Assembly: GCF_001940455.1 (NCBI RefSeq)
Contig: NZ_MKQR01000021.1
Coordinates: 62,001 to 126,000, forward strand
From: Actinokineospora bangkokensis
Lineage (GTDB): Bacteria; Actinomycetota; Actinomycetes; Mycobacteriales; Pseudonocardiaceae
Reading direction: 5' to 3'
DNA length: 64,000 bases
Positions within the stretch are counted from its first letter, which is position 1. Every line of letters begins with the position of its first letter. The position numbers and the translations under genes were made by a program. This document shows positions 35,093 to 43,368 of this stretch, in pieces. Under the pieces are notes generated by a model that ran no database searches, had not been told where the DNA came from, and saw only the letters and a list, made by a program, of their open reading frames with translations.

Positions 35093-35228
35093 GTGTTCCA
35101 CCAGAAGGACGGCGTCAGCTCCTTTGTCGTTGAAGCGACCTGCCTCAAGCGACACCGGCGGCCGTGGTGCCAGGTCGGGAACGGTGCCGGGTGGGGACGT
35201 GGGGGTGGGTGGCGGGTTCGTGGAACAC
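35093..35228. repeat. dispersed repeat family 2, second copy with terminal inverted repeats
   Basis: The 136-bp copy starts GTGTTCCACC and ends GTGGAACAC (9-bp perfect inverted ends), and is separated from the preceding copy by 11 bp. Internal blocks match the first copy in order: GGCGTCAGC, CACCGGCGGCCGTGG, CCAGGTCGGGAACGGTGCCG, then GGGGACGTGGGGGTGGGTGG. The left halves have diverged more than the right halves. Confidence 0.8.
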
Positions 35229-35422
35229 AGGCCGTCCTCGGGAGGGCACGCGGCGCTCAGCCCACCCCCAGGTGGTGCTCTTCGCGAGCTGAGCCCGCGC
35301 CGCCCTCCCGGGACGCCCGCAGATCGTGACCGGGCACGGGGTCCGCGCCAAGCGCGTCCGCGCGCCGACCTGGGCACCCGCGCGGAACCGGCGTCGCGCG
35401 TACGGGAAAGCGCGTACGCGCG

Positions 35423-35462
35423 GCGCGGGCCGGGCCCCCGGGTGGAGGGGCCCGGCCCGCGC
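35423..35462 (-). terminator. strong GC hairpin downstream of pyc
   Basis: A perfect 16-bp stem (GCGCGGGCCGGGCCCC at 35423-35438 with its complement at 35447-35462) with an 8-nt loop lies 41 bp past the pyc stop. It is very likely the pyc terminator, of the U-less type common in high-GC actinobacteria. Confidence 0.75.
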
Positions 35463-35502
35463 GGCACGGCGATCGGCGCACCCGGCCCGCGGCCGGGGGT
35501 GC

Positions 35503-38500
35503 TCAGGCCAGGACGACCAGCAGGTCACCGCCCTCGACCTGCTGCACGCCGCCGATGGCCAACCTGCCCACGGTGCCCGCCTTGGGGGCGGTGATCGCGG
35601 CCTCCATCTTCATCGCCTCGATGGTGGCGACGGTGGCGCCCGCCTCGACCGCGTCGCCCTCGGCCACCGCCAGGGTGACCACGCCCGCGAACGGCGCGGC
35701 CACGTGGTCGGGGTTGGACCGGTCGGCCTTCTCCGCGGCGGGCAGGTCCGCGGCCACCGAGCGGTCGCGCACCTGGATCGGGCGCAGCTGCCCGTTGAGG
35801 GTCGCCATCACCGTGCGCACGCCGCGCTCGTCGGCCTCGCCGATGGCCTCCAGCTCGATGAGCAGGGTGACGCCGCGGTCGAGCTCGACGGCGTACTCCT
35901 TGCCCTGCTCCAAGCCGTAGAAGAAGTCCTTGGAGGCCAGCACGCTGGTGTCCCCGAACTGCTCGCGGTGGGCCAGGAACTCCCGGGTGGGGCCCGCGAA
36001 CAGCAGCCGGTTGAGCGTGCCGCGGCGGTCGTCGGCCAGCCCGGCGCGGTCGTCGGCGGTCAGCTCCGCGACGCCCTTGGGCTCGGCCCGCCCGCGCAGC
36101 GCCTTGCTGCGGAAGGGCTCCGGCCAGCCGCCCGCCGGGTCGCCCAGCTCGCCGTGCAGGAACCCGATCACCGACCCGGGGATGTCGAAGCGGTTCGGCT
36201 CGGCCTCGAACTCCGCCGGGTCCACCCCCGCGCCCACCAGGTGCAGGGCGAGGTCACCGACCACCTTGGACGACGGGGTCACCTTGACCAGGCGGCCCAG
36301 CATCCGGTCGGCGGCGGCGTACATGGTCTCGATCTCCTCGAACCGGTCGCCGAGGCCCAGCGCGACGGCCTGGGTGCGCAGGTTCGACAGCTGGCCGCCG
36401 GGGATCTCGTGGTGGTACACCCGGCCGGTCGGCGCGGGCAGGCCCGCCTCGAACGGCTTGTACACCTTGCGCACGATCTCCCAGTACGGCTCCAGGTCCG
36501 ACACCGCCTGCAGCGACAGCCCGGTGTCGCGGTCGCTGTGGTCGGTGGCGGCGACGATGGCCGAGAGCGAGGGCTGGGAGGTGGTGCCCGACAGCGACGC
36601 CACGGCTCCGTCCACCGCGTCCACCCCGGACTGGATGGCCGCGAGGTAGGTCGCCAGCTGCCCGCCCGCGGTGTCGTGGGTGTGCAGGTGCACCGGCAGG
36701 TCGAACTCCGAGCGCAGGGCGGTCACCAACCGCTGCGCGGCCGGCGGGCGCAGCAGCCCGGCCATGTCCTTGATCGCCAGCACGTGCGCGCCCGCGCCGA
36801 CGATCTGCTCGGCCAGCTTGAGGTAGTAGTCCAGCGTGTACAGCTGCTCGGCCGGGTCGGACAGGTCGGCGGTGTAGCACAGCGCGACCTCGGCCACGGC
36901 GGTGCCGGTGGCGCGCACCGCCTCGATGGCCGGGCGCATCTGCTCGACGTCGTTGAGCGCGTCGAAGATGCGGAAGACGTCGATGCCGGTCGCGGTGGCC
37001 TCCTCGACGAAGGCGTCGGTCACCTCGGTGGGGTAGGGCGTGTAGCCGACGGTGTTGCGCCCGCGCAGCAGCATCTGCAGGCAGATGTTGGGCACCGCCT
37101 CGCGCAGCGCGGCCAGCCGCTCCCACGGGTCCTCGGCCAGGAACCGCAGCGCCACGTCGTAGGTGGCCCCGCCCCAGGCCTCCAGCGACAGCAGCTGCGG
37201 GGTGGTGCGGGCCACGTGCGGGGCCACGGCCAGCAGGTCCTTGGTGCGCACCCGGGTCGCCAGCAGCGACTGGTGGGCGTCGCGGAAGGTGGTGTCGGTG
37301 ACCCCGACCCGGCGGGACTCGCGCAGCCACCGCGCGAAGCCCTCCGGGCCCAGCTCCACCAGCTTCTGCTTCGACCCGGCGGGCGGCTCGGCGGACAGGT
37401 CGACCGCGGGCAGCTTCTCCAGCGGGTTGATGACCTTGGGGCGCTCGCCGTTGGGCTTGTTCACCGTCACGTCGGCCAGGTAGGTCAGCAGCCGGGTGCC
37501 GCGGTCGGCGGACTGGCGGGCGGTGAGCAGGTAGGGGCGCTGCTCGATGAACGCGGTGGTGACCCGGCCCGCGCGGAAGTCCGGGTCGTCGAGCACCGCC
37601 TGCAGGAACGGGATGTTGGAGGCCACGCCGCGGATGCGGAACTCGGCCACGGCGCGCTTGGCCCGGCGCACCGCCAGGTCGAAGTCGCGGCCCCGGCAGG
37701 TGAGCTTGACGAGCATGGAGTCGAAGTGCGCCGAGACCTCCGCGCCCGCGGCGGTGCCGCCGTCGAGGCGGATGCCCGAGCCGCCGGGCGAGCGGTAGGC
37801 CGAGATCATCCCGGTGTCCGGGCGGAACCCGTTGGCCGGGTCCTCGGTGGTGATCCGGCACTGGAGCGCGGCGCCGCGCAGGTAGACGTCCTCCTGGCGC
37901 AGGCCGAGGTCGTCGAGGGTCTCCCCGGCGGCGATGCGCAGCTGCGCCTGCACCAGGTCGACGTCGGTGACCTCCTCGGTCACGGTGTGCTCGACCTGGA
38001 TGCGCGGGTTCATCTCGATGAAGACGTGGTTGCCGCGGGTGTCGAGCAGGAACTCCACCGTGCCCGCGTTCGTGTAGCCGATGTGCTCGGCGAACCGCAC
38101 GGCGTCGGCGCAGATCTTCGCGCGCAGCTCCGGGTCGAGGTTCGGCGCGGGGGCGATCTCGATGACCTTCTGGTGGCGGCGCTGGAGGGAGCAGTCGCGC
38201 TCGTAGAGGTGGATGACCCCGCCGACGCCGTCGGCGAGGATCTGCACCTCGATGTGGCGCGGGTCGAGCACCGCCTGCTCCAGGAACACCGTGGCGTCGC
38301 CGAAGGCCGACTCCGCCTCGCGCATGGCCGCCTCCAGCGCGTCGCGCAGCGCGCCGGGCTCGGCCACCCGGCGCATGCCGCGCCCGCCACCGCCCGCGAC
38401 GGCCTTGACGAACACCGGGAAGCCGATGTCGTCGGCGGCCGCGAGCAGCGCGTCGACGTCCTTGGACGGCGGGCACGAGCGCAGCACCGGCAGGCCCGCC

Positions 38501-38877
38501 TCGCGCGCGGCGGCGATGGCGCGGGCCTTGTTGCCGGTCAGCTCCAGGATGTCGGCGGAGGGCCCGACGAAGGTGATCCCGTTGTCCGCGCACGCCTTGG
38601 ACAGCTCGGGGTTCTCCGAGAGGAAGCCGTAGCCGGGGTAGACCGCGTCGGCCCCGGCCCTCTTGGCGGCCTTGATGATCTCCTCGACCGAGAGGTAGGC
38701 GCGCACGGGGTGGCCGGGCTGCCCGATCTCGTAGGCCTCGTCGGCCTTCATCCGGTGCTGGGAGTTGCGGTCCTCGTGCGGGAAGACGGCGACGGTCCCG
38801 GCGCCCAGCTCGTACCCGGCTCGGAACGCCCGGATGGCGATCTCGCCTCGGTTGGCGACCAGCACCTTGCGGAACAT
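35503..38877 (-). CDS. pyc: pyruvate carboxylase
   Basis: This is a single-chain biotin enzyme of 1124 aa that makes oxaloacetate from pyruvate and bicarbonate. The biotin carboxylase part (about 1-450) begins FRKVLVANRGEIAIRAF and has the ATP-grasp Gly loop GGGGRGMRRV and IEMNPRIQVEHTVTEEVTD. The carboxyltransferase part (about 520-830) contains RDAHQSLLATRVRT and LHTHDTAGGQ. The biotinyl domain ends with AMKMEAAI, where Lys carries biotin. ATG at 38877. Single gene with its own terminator and a 306-bp upstream region. Confidence 0.98.
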   Translation of the reverse strand: MFRKVLVANRGEIAIRAFRAGYELGAGTVAVFPHEDRNSQHRMKADEAYEIGQPGHPVRAYLSVEEIIKAAKRAGADAVYPGYGFLSENPELSKACADNGITFVGPSADILELTGNKARAIAAAREAGLPVLRSCPPSKDVDALLAAADDIGFPVFVKAVAGGGGRGMRRVAEPGALRDALEAAMREAESAFGDATVFLEQAVLDPRHIEVQILADGVGGVIHLYERDCSLQRRHQKVIEIAPAPNLDPELRAKICADAVRFAEHIGYTNAGTVEFLLDTRGNHVFIEMNPRIQVEHTVTEEVTDVDLVQAQLRIAAGETLDDLGLRQEDVYLRGAALQCRITTEDPANGFRPDTGMISAYRSPGGSGIRLDGGTAAGAEVSAHFDSMLVKLTCRGRDFDLAVRRAKRAVAEFRIRGVASNIPFLQAVLDDPDFRAGRVTTAFIEQRPYLLTARQSADRGTRLLTYLADVTVNKPNGERPKVINPLEKLPAVDLSAEPPAGSKQKLVELGPEGFARWLRESRRVGVTDTTFRDAHQSLLATRVRTKDLLAVAPHVARTTPQLLSLEAWGGATYDVALRFLAEDPWERLAALREAVPNICLQMLLRGRNTVGYTPYPTEVTDAFVEEATATGIDVFRIFDALNDVEQMRPAIEAVRATGTAVAEVALCYTADLSDPAEQLYTLDYYLKLAEQIVGAGAHVLAIKDMAGLLRPPAAQRLVTALRSEFDLPVHLHTHDTAGGQLATYLAAIQSGVDAVDGAVASLSGTTSQPSLSAIVAATDHSDRDTGLSLQAVSDLEPYWEIVRKVYKPFEAGLPAPTGRVYHHEIPGGQLSNLRTQAVALGLGDRFEEIETMYAAADRMLGRLVKVTPSSKVVGDLALHLVGAGVDPAEFEAEPNRFDIPGSVIGFLHGELGDPAGGWPEPFRSKALRGRAEPKGVAELTADDRAGLADDRRGTLNRLLFAGPTREFLAHREQFGDTSVLASKDFFYGLEQGKEYAVELDRGVTLLIELEAIGEADERGVRTVMATLNGQLRPIQVRDRSVAADLPAAEKADRSNPDHVAAPFAGVVTLAVAEGDAVEAGATVATIEAMKMEAAITAPKAGTVGRLAIGGVQQVEGGDLLVVLA

Positions 38878-39183
38878 GCCCGGCTACCTCCTGCTGATTC
38901 AGGGTCGGTCGCGGCAGGTTACCGTGGATTTCCCAGGTGGCGGGAGCGTCGTCCCACGACCCGGTCGACCTCGGTCCGACGGCGCACCTCACCGGGGATT
39001 GTGCCGGTCGTGCGGGAGAACCGCAGCCCGGACAAGATCCACGGCGCGGTTTCGCGCACGGGGTGAGCACCGGCGCCCACCCCGCGGGCGCGCGCCCCGG
39101 TGCGCCCGGTGCCGCCGTCGGAGGCCGTTCGACCACGGGGGGTGACGCGCGCCCGCTGCCGCGGTCCGGGCGCGCGTGCCGGC
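38878..39183. other. intergenic region between pyc and the subtilisin-like gene
   Basis: This 306-bp stretch contains the pyc upstream region and the downstream end of the subtilisin-like gene, both on the minus strand. I see no credible ORF, no repeat family member and no clear promoter motif, only GC-rich sequence with short inverted pieces near 39088-39110. Confidence 0.5.
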
Positions 39184-40089
39184 TCAGCGGCCGAAGGGTC
39201 CGGTGTGGAGGATGCGGTTGGGGGTGCCCGCCGGGAACGCGCACGCGCTGGGCACCGCCGAGCCGACGACGGCGGCGTGCACCTGCGCGGGCGTCATGGT
39301 CGGCGCCACCGCCAGGCGCAGCGCGGCCGCGCCGCCGGTGAACGCGGCGGCGGCCGTCGTGCCGGACAGGGTGTTGGTGCCGCCGCCGGTCCACGGCCCC
39401 TTGATGTCGACGCCGGGGGCGTGCACGTCGACCAGGGGGCCGTAGTTGGAACTGCTCGCGTGGCAGTCGGTGCGGGTGAGCGCGCCCGCCACCAGGGCCT
39501 CGGGCACGCGGGAGGGCGAGTAGTTGCCCGCGTCGCTCGCCGAGGCGCCCGCGGCGACCGCGACGGTGACCCCGGAGGAGATCACCCGGCGGACGGCGTC
39601 GTCGAGCGCCTGGCTGGGGCCGCCGCCCACGGACAGGACGGCGACGGCGGGCCGGGTGGCGTGCGCGGCGACCCAGTCCAGGCCGGCGACGACGGTCTGG
39701 GTGGACCCGGACCCGCTCGCGCCGAGCACCTTCACCGGGACGAGCTTGACGCCCTTGGCCACCCCGTAGGTGGTGCCGCCGACGAGGCCCGCGAGGAAGG
39801 TGCCGCTGCCGTTGCCGTCGGCGGTGCTGCCGCCGCCGGTCGCGTCGTGGCCGGGCAGCAGGCGGCCGGAGAAGTCCGGGTGCGGGCTGACCCCGGTGCC
39901 GATGACGTAGACCGTGACGTTCGCGGCCGTGGTCTCGTAGTGGTAGTTGCCGTTGGTCCCGGTGACCTGGTCGATGCGGTCGAGGCCCCAGTTCGGCGGG
40001 TTGGGCTGGTCGGCGGCGGCGGCCGGGGTGGCGGCGAGCGCGCTGAGGGCGAGGGCCGCCAGGGCGGCCGCGGCGCGAGTCCTGGTCAT
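39184..40089 (-). CDS. secreted subtilisin-fold protein lacking catalytic residues (pseudo-protease)
   Basis: This 301-aa secreted protein has a signal peptide (about 1-26, ending ALAATPAAAA) and an S8 subtilisin/proteinase K fold starting WGLDRIDQVTG. There is no I9 propeptide. The fold motifs are recognisable but each catalytic residue is replaced: the Asp motif reads VYVIGTGV (Gly64), the His motif DGNGSGTFLAG (Ser95 and Phe98), the oxyanion-hole Asn is Ala182 in AAGASASDAG, and the Ser motif SGTTAAAAF (Thr245). It therefore should not hydrolyse peptides. A binding or decoy role is possible; nothing nearby points to a partner. ATG at 40089 with GAGGTCAC upstream. Confidence 0.88.
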   Translation of the reverse strand: MTRTRAAAALAALALSALAATPAAAADQPNPPNWGLDRIDQVTGTNGNYHYETTAANVTVYVIGTGVSPHPDFSGRLLPGHDATGGGSTADGNGSGTFLAGLVGGTTYGVAKGVKLVPVKVLGASGSGSTQTVVAGLDWVAAHATRPAVAVLSVGGGPSQALDDAVRRVISSGVTVAVAAGASASDAGNYSPSRVPEALVAGALTRTDCHASSSNYGPLVDVHAPGVDIKGPWTGGGTNTLSGTTAAAAFTGGAAALRLAVAPTMTPAQVHAAVVGSAVPSACAFPAGTPNRILHTGPFGR

Positions 40090-40525
40090 GTGACCTCGGT
40101 AACGGACCTGGTTCGGCCGGGGCAAGGTTCACCAGTTGCCGGTTCGCCGTCCGGGGGAGCGCCCCGACTGGCCGCCACCCCGGCCGGTGACACCCGGCGG
40201 CGAGGTGTCACGGGGGCGCCGGAAAGGCCGGAATCCGCGACCACCACCGGTCAGCGGGTGAACACGAAAGGATATCGGGACCGGCTCGGAAATGAGCGCG
40301 CCCGGAAGCGGTTCCACACCAGCCTGATAGGACGGACAATTCCGCGATGGCTTGCGGGGGCTGAAATCTGCGCCCAGGTGAGCACGCACGGGCGGAAGTC
40401 CACAGGATCCCCCCGGTGCCAGTGGACAACGCGCCGTTGTCACGTCGAGTTGCCGAGCGGGGCGTCACCGGGAATTATGCCCTCCGCCGTGTTCACCCCT
40501 CGGGTGGGCATACTAAAGTGAGGCA
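40090..40525. other. intergenic region between divergent subtilisin-like and coiled-coil genes
   Basis: This 436-bp divergent gap holds two promoters. Short ORFs on the minus strand at 40129-40443 and 40208-40468 lack ribosome sites and protein-like composition. A TACTAA box at 40511-40516 stands ten bases before the coiled-coil ATG, with GTGAGG between, suggesting a very short leader. No copy of the repeat families is present. Confidence 0.4.
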
Positions 40526-42283
40526 ATGCCCTCTGGTGACGTCGCCGAGTCGAACGACCGGCTCCCCCACTTCGACACCGTCCTGCGCGGGTACAACCCG
40601 CGGCAGGTGAACGAGCGAGTCACTCGCCTGACCTACGACCTGCGCCACGCCCAGAAGGACCGGGACGAGGCCTCGTCGAAGGTGGCGGAGCTGACCAAGT
40701 CGCTCGGGTCGCTGCAGCAGCAGCTGCTGGAGACGACCACCCGCCTGAACCGGATCAGCGCCAACCCCAACAGCACCGAGGGCATGACCGAGCGGGTCCG
40801 CCTGATGATGCAGCTGGCGGAGGAGGAGATCGCCGAGTTCAAGCGGCAGGCCGACGAGTACGGCAAGTCGACCCGCGCGGACGCCGAGACGTACTCGGCC
40901 AACACCCGCAAGGAGGCCGACGGCTACTCGGCGGGCACCCGCAAGGGCGCCGACGAGTACGCCGCGCAGACCCGGCAGAAGGCCGAGCAGTACGCGCAGA
41001 ACACCGGCAACAAGGCCAACGAGGCCGCCAACGCCACCAAGGCCGCCGCGGACAAGTACGCCGCCGACCTCAAGGCCAAGCACGACAAGATGATCGTGGA
41101 CCTGGAGGAGCGCCGCAAGCAGCTGGAGGCGGACTACACCCGCAACCACGCCGAGCTCGACGCCGAGTACGAGACCATGCGCGCCACCCTGACCGCCGAG
41201 CACAAGAAGCTCATGGCCGACGCGCGCGCCGAGGTCGAGGCCCAGTCCAAGGCCAACGACGAGCGGATCGCCGGGCTCTACGCCGACGCCACCGCCCACC
41301 GCGACCAGCTCGACGCCGAGGCGCTGCGGGTCCGCGAGGCCGCCGACGCCGAGGCGCTGCGGCTGCGCAAGGACGCCGACGCCCAGGCCGAGAAGGAGCT
41401 GGCCGCCAAGCGCGCCCAGGCCGAGCAGGCCCTGGCCAAGCGCACCGACGAGGTGGAGGCCACCCTCAAGGCCCGCACCGAGCAGACCGACAAGGCGCTG
41501 GCCGACCGCACCGCCAAGGTGGAGGCCGACCTCAACGCCCAGGCCGCGCGCACCGAGAAGGCCCTGGCCGACCAGACCGCGGCCACTGAGAAGGCCTTGG
41601 CCGACCAGCGCGCCAAGACCGACGCCGAGCTCAAGGCCAAGCGCGAGCAGGCCGAGGCGGCCGCGGCCAAGCTCGTCTCCGACGCGGAGAAGATGAAGGC
41701 CGACACCGAGAAGGCGATGGCCGACCTGCGCAGCCGGACCGACGCCGAGCTCAAGACCAAGCGCGAGCAGGCCGAGGCGGCCGCGGCCAAGCTGGTGGCC
41801 GACACCGAGAAGATGAAGTCGGACACCGAGAAGTCCATCGCCGACCTGCGCGCCAAGGTCGACGCGGAGATCCGCGCGCAGCGCGAGGCCGCGGAGAAGC
41901 AGGCCGAGAAGCTCATCGCCGACGCCGAGAAGCACAAGTCCGACACCGAGAAGTCGGTGGCCGACCACCGCGCCAAGGCCGAGGCCGACATCCGCTCCCA
42001 GCGCGAGACCGCCGAGAAGCGCGCCGCCGACCTCATCGCCGACGCCGAGTCCAAGCTCGCCAGCGCCACCGACCGCCACGAGAAGGCCGACGCCTTCGAG
42101 AAGAAGGTCAGCGCCCAGGTGCACAGCACCTTCTCCATCCTGGAGGAAGCCAAGAAGCACTTCGCCGAGGTCTTCGCCAAGGCCGAGGCCGCGGCCACCC
42201 CGGACGCCAAGCCCGCGCCCGCCAAGCAGGCGGACGCCAAGGCGCAGACGTCGAACGGCACCCCCGCCCGCGCGGGGCGCTGA
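40526..42283 (+). CDS. long coiled-coil DivIVA-domain cytoskeletal protein (Scy/FilP-like)
   Basis: This 585-aa, almost wholly helical protein starts with a DivIVA-like polar segment (FDTVLRGYNPRQVNERVTRL) and then runs as a highly charged Ala/Glu/Lys/Arg coiled coil over about residues 35-555. Between about 365 and 525 four 40-residue repeats recur, each three hendecads plus a heptad (for example DAELKAKREQAEAAAAKL, then DTEKAMADL). A mixed heptad/hendecad period is a feature of Scy and FilP, the polar-growth scaffolds of Streptomyces. The Lys/Ala/Pro-rich tail is flexible. The assignment to that group is an inference from architecture. Confidence 0.75.
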   Translation: MPSGDVAESNDRLPHFDTVLRGYNPRQVNERVTRLTYDLRHAQKDRDEASSKVAELTKSLGSLQQQLLETTTRLNRISANPNSTEGMTERVRLMMQLAEEEIAEFKRQADEYGKSTRADAETYSANTRKEADGYSAGTRKGADEYAAQTRQKAEQYAQNTGNKANEAANATKAAADKYAADLKAKHDKMIVDLEERRKQLEADYTRNHAELDAEYETMRATLTAEHKKLMADARAEVEAQSKANDERIAGLYADATAHRDQLDAEALRVREAADAEALRLRKDADAQAEKELAAKRAQAEQALAKRTDEVEATLKARTEQTDKALADRTAKVEADLNAQAARTEKALADQTAATEKALADQRAKTDAELKAKREQAEAAAAKLVSDAEKMKADTEKAMADLRSRTDAELKTKREQAEAAAAKLVADTEKMKSDTEKSIADLRAKVDAEIRAQREAAEKQAEKLIADAEKHKSDTEKSVADHRAKAEADIRSQRETAEKRAADLIADAESKLASATDRHEKADAFEKKVSAQVHSTFSILEEAKKHFAEVFAKAEAAATPDAKPAPAKQADAKAQTSNGTPARAGR

Positions 42284-42384
42284 CGGGCTCGCCCGTTGTT
42301 CGGATCTCGCTGACAGTTCGATGACGCACTAGGGCATGCGGGAGGCCCCGGTCCTCGTGACCGGGGCCTCCTGTGCTGCCCGGG

Positions 42385-42640
42385 GCTTTTGCGGCTCGGG
42401 CTTCGCCCGGAGTGAAGAGCCCGGTCGTTTTCCGGCTGGCTCGATGCGGTGGTCCTGTTTGGCCGGGGCCCCTGCGGCGATCATGTGCTCGGGGTGGGGA
42501 AAAGGTGAGGCCTGCGGCCCCACCCCCCGCCGTGAGTAGCACATGATCGCCCACCCCAGCCAAACAAGACCACCGCATCGAGCAGGGGCATAGCCGGGCC
42601 GCCTGCTGCCTAGGTGGTGACGTTGTGGGCAAAGACCGAA
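42385..42640 (-). repeat. dispersed repeat family 1, copy 1 (hairpin at 42439-42583)
   Basis: Its core hairpin (145 nt) is in minus orientation: read on that strand it starts GCTCGATGCGGTGGTCTTG, has the inner stem GCGATCATGTGCT paired with AGCACATGATCGC, and ends CAGGACCACCGCATCGAGC. An outer-stem pair is U-G in this reading, and a C-A mismatch in the other, which supports the minus strand as the sense. Flanks also match copies 3 and 4: TCTTTGCCCACAACG before the hairpin and CGACCGGGCTCTTCAC after it. It lies in the convergent gap between the coiled-coil gene and rpmB. Confidence 0.85.
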
Positions 42641-42718
42641 GAGCCCTGGCTCGGCGCCGGGTTGGGTTGGGAGGGAAGGCGCCCACCCCCACAAGCCGAG
42701 CCCGAACAGCAGGCACTG

Positions 42719-42864
42719 CCCGGTTGGGTGGATCCGCTTGGTCGGGGGTGACGATCATGTGCTACCCAACGGGACGGGCGGGCGTCTTTTCAGCCCGCCT
42801 TTTCCCCGCCCGACAGCACATGATCGTCATAGGGGCCCCGACCAAGCGGATCCACCCAACCGGG
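42719..42864 (+). repeat. dispersed repeat family 1, copy 2 (outer stem rewritten)
   Basis: Exactly 146 nt, the same length as copies 3 and 4. The outer stem has about 29 perfect base pairs, reading CCCGGTTGGGTGGATCCGCT, against GCTCGATGCGG... elsewhere, and both arms changed together. The inner stem ACGATCATGTGCT / AGCACATGATCGT is kept, as is the asymmetric bulge AGGGGC on the 3' arm. The apical loop is different. This is the best case for compensatory change in the family. Confidence 0.85.
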
Positions 42865-42996
42865 CCCACCACCCAAGCCACCCGCTTGTCCAAAACCCCG
42901 CGCAGCGCAAGCCAAGCCCGCCCCACCCCGGACACGGCAGAAACCGGCGCCCTCAGCGAGGGCGCCGGTTCCCGGGGTCTTGTCTGCTGGCTCGAC

Positions 42997-43188
42997 TCAG
43001 CCGCGAACGACCTTGCCCGCCTTGAGGCAGGAGGTGCACACGTTCAGGCGCTTCCGCTGGGAGATGCCCGTCTTCGCGTGCACGGTCTGGATGTTCGGGT
43101 TCCACCGGCGGTTGGTGCGCCGGTTCGAGTGCGAGACCGACTTGCCGAAGCCTGGCCCCTTGCCACAGACGTCGCACACGGCAGCCAC
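42997..43188 (-). CDS. rpmB: 50S ribosomal protein L28
   Basis: L28 (63 aa), a large-subunit protein. It has the Cys-containing form: [12 protein letters not shown], then [16 protein letters not shown] and [13 protein letters not shown], so two CxxC pairs bind zinc. The gene is divergent from fakA with a 180-bp gap containing its promoter. Confidence 0.97.
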   Translation of the reverse strand: MAAVCDVCGKGPGFGKSVSHSNRRTNRRWNPNIQTVHAKTGISQRKRLNVCTSCLKAGKVVRG

Positions 43189-43275
43189 GTCGACACTCCT
43201 TCAGGTTGCGGGTGCCCGCTTCCCCAGGGGCGCGGGCGCACTACGTCAGCCCAGGCGGGCCCAGGCGGTCGACAC

Positions 43276-43305
43276 AGAGTAGCCCGTGGGCGGTCCGCGC
43301 TCCAA
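43276..43305 (-). promoter_or_regulatory. putative rpmB promoter
   Basis: Reading the minus strand, TTGGAG (43305-43300), 18 bp, then TACTCT (43281-43276) fits a housekeeping sigma promoter. The -10 box is 88 nt before the rpmB ATG, leaving a leader of about 80 nt. The motif fit is fair; no start site evidence is available. Confidence 0.45.
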
Positions 43306-43368
43306 ACCGGGTGGCCCCACCCGGGCGGTTAGGCTCGCCGAGCAGGCGCACGACGGTGGGAGGCCCGG

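Larger units (their letters stand above)
42284..42996. other. repeat-rich convergent intergenic region
   Basis: A 713-bp gap between convergent coiled-coil gene and rpmB. It is occupied mainly by two copies of repeat family 1 in opposite orientations. The remaining stretches (42284-42384, 42641-42718, 42865-42996) show no ORF; 42940-42985 contains GGCGCC-CTCAGCGAG-GGCGCC, an inverted repeat that may be the rpmB terminator. Confidence 0.6.

Noticed and set aside
35326-39066. Plus-strand open frame opposite pyc
   Set aside because: Antisense to a full-length pyruvate carboxylase with all motifs; composition is that of a shadow frame.
40129-40468. Two short minus-strand ORFs in the gap before the coiled-coil gene
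   Set aside because: No ribosome site, no protein-like composition and no position relative to a promoter that makes sense.
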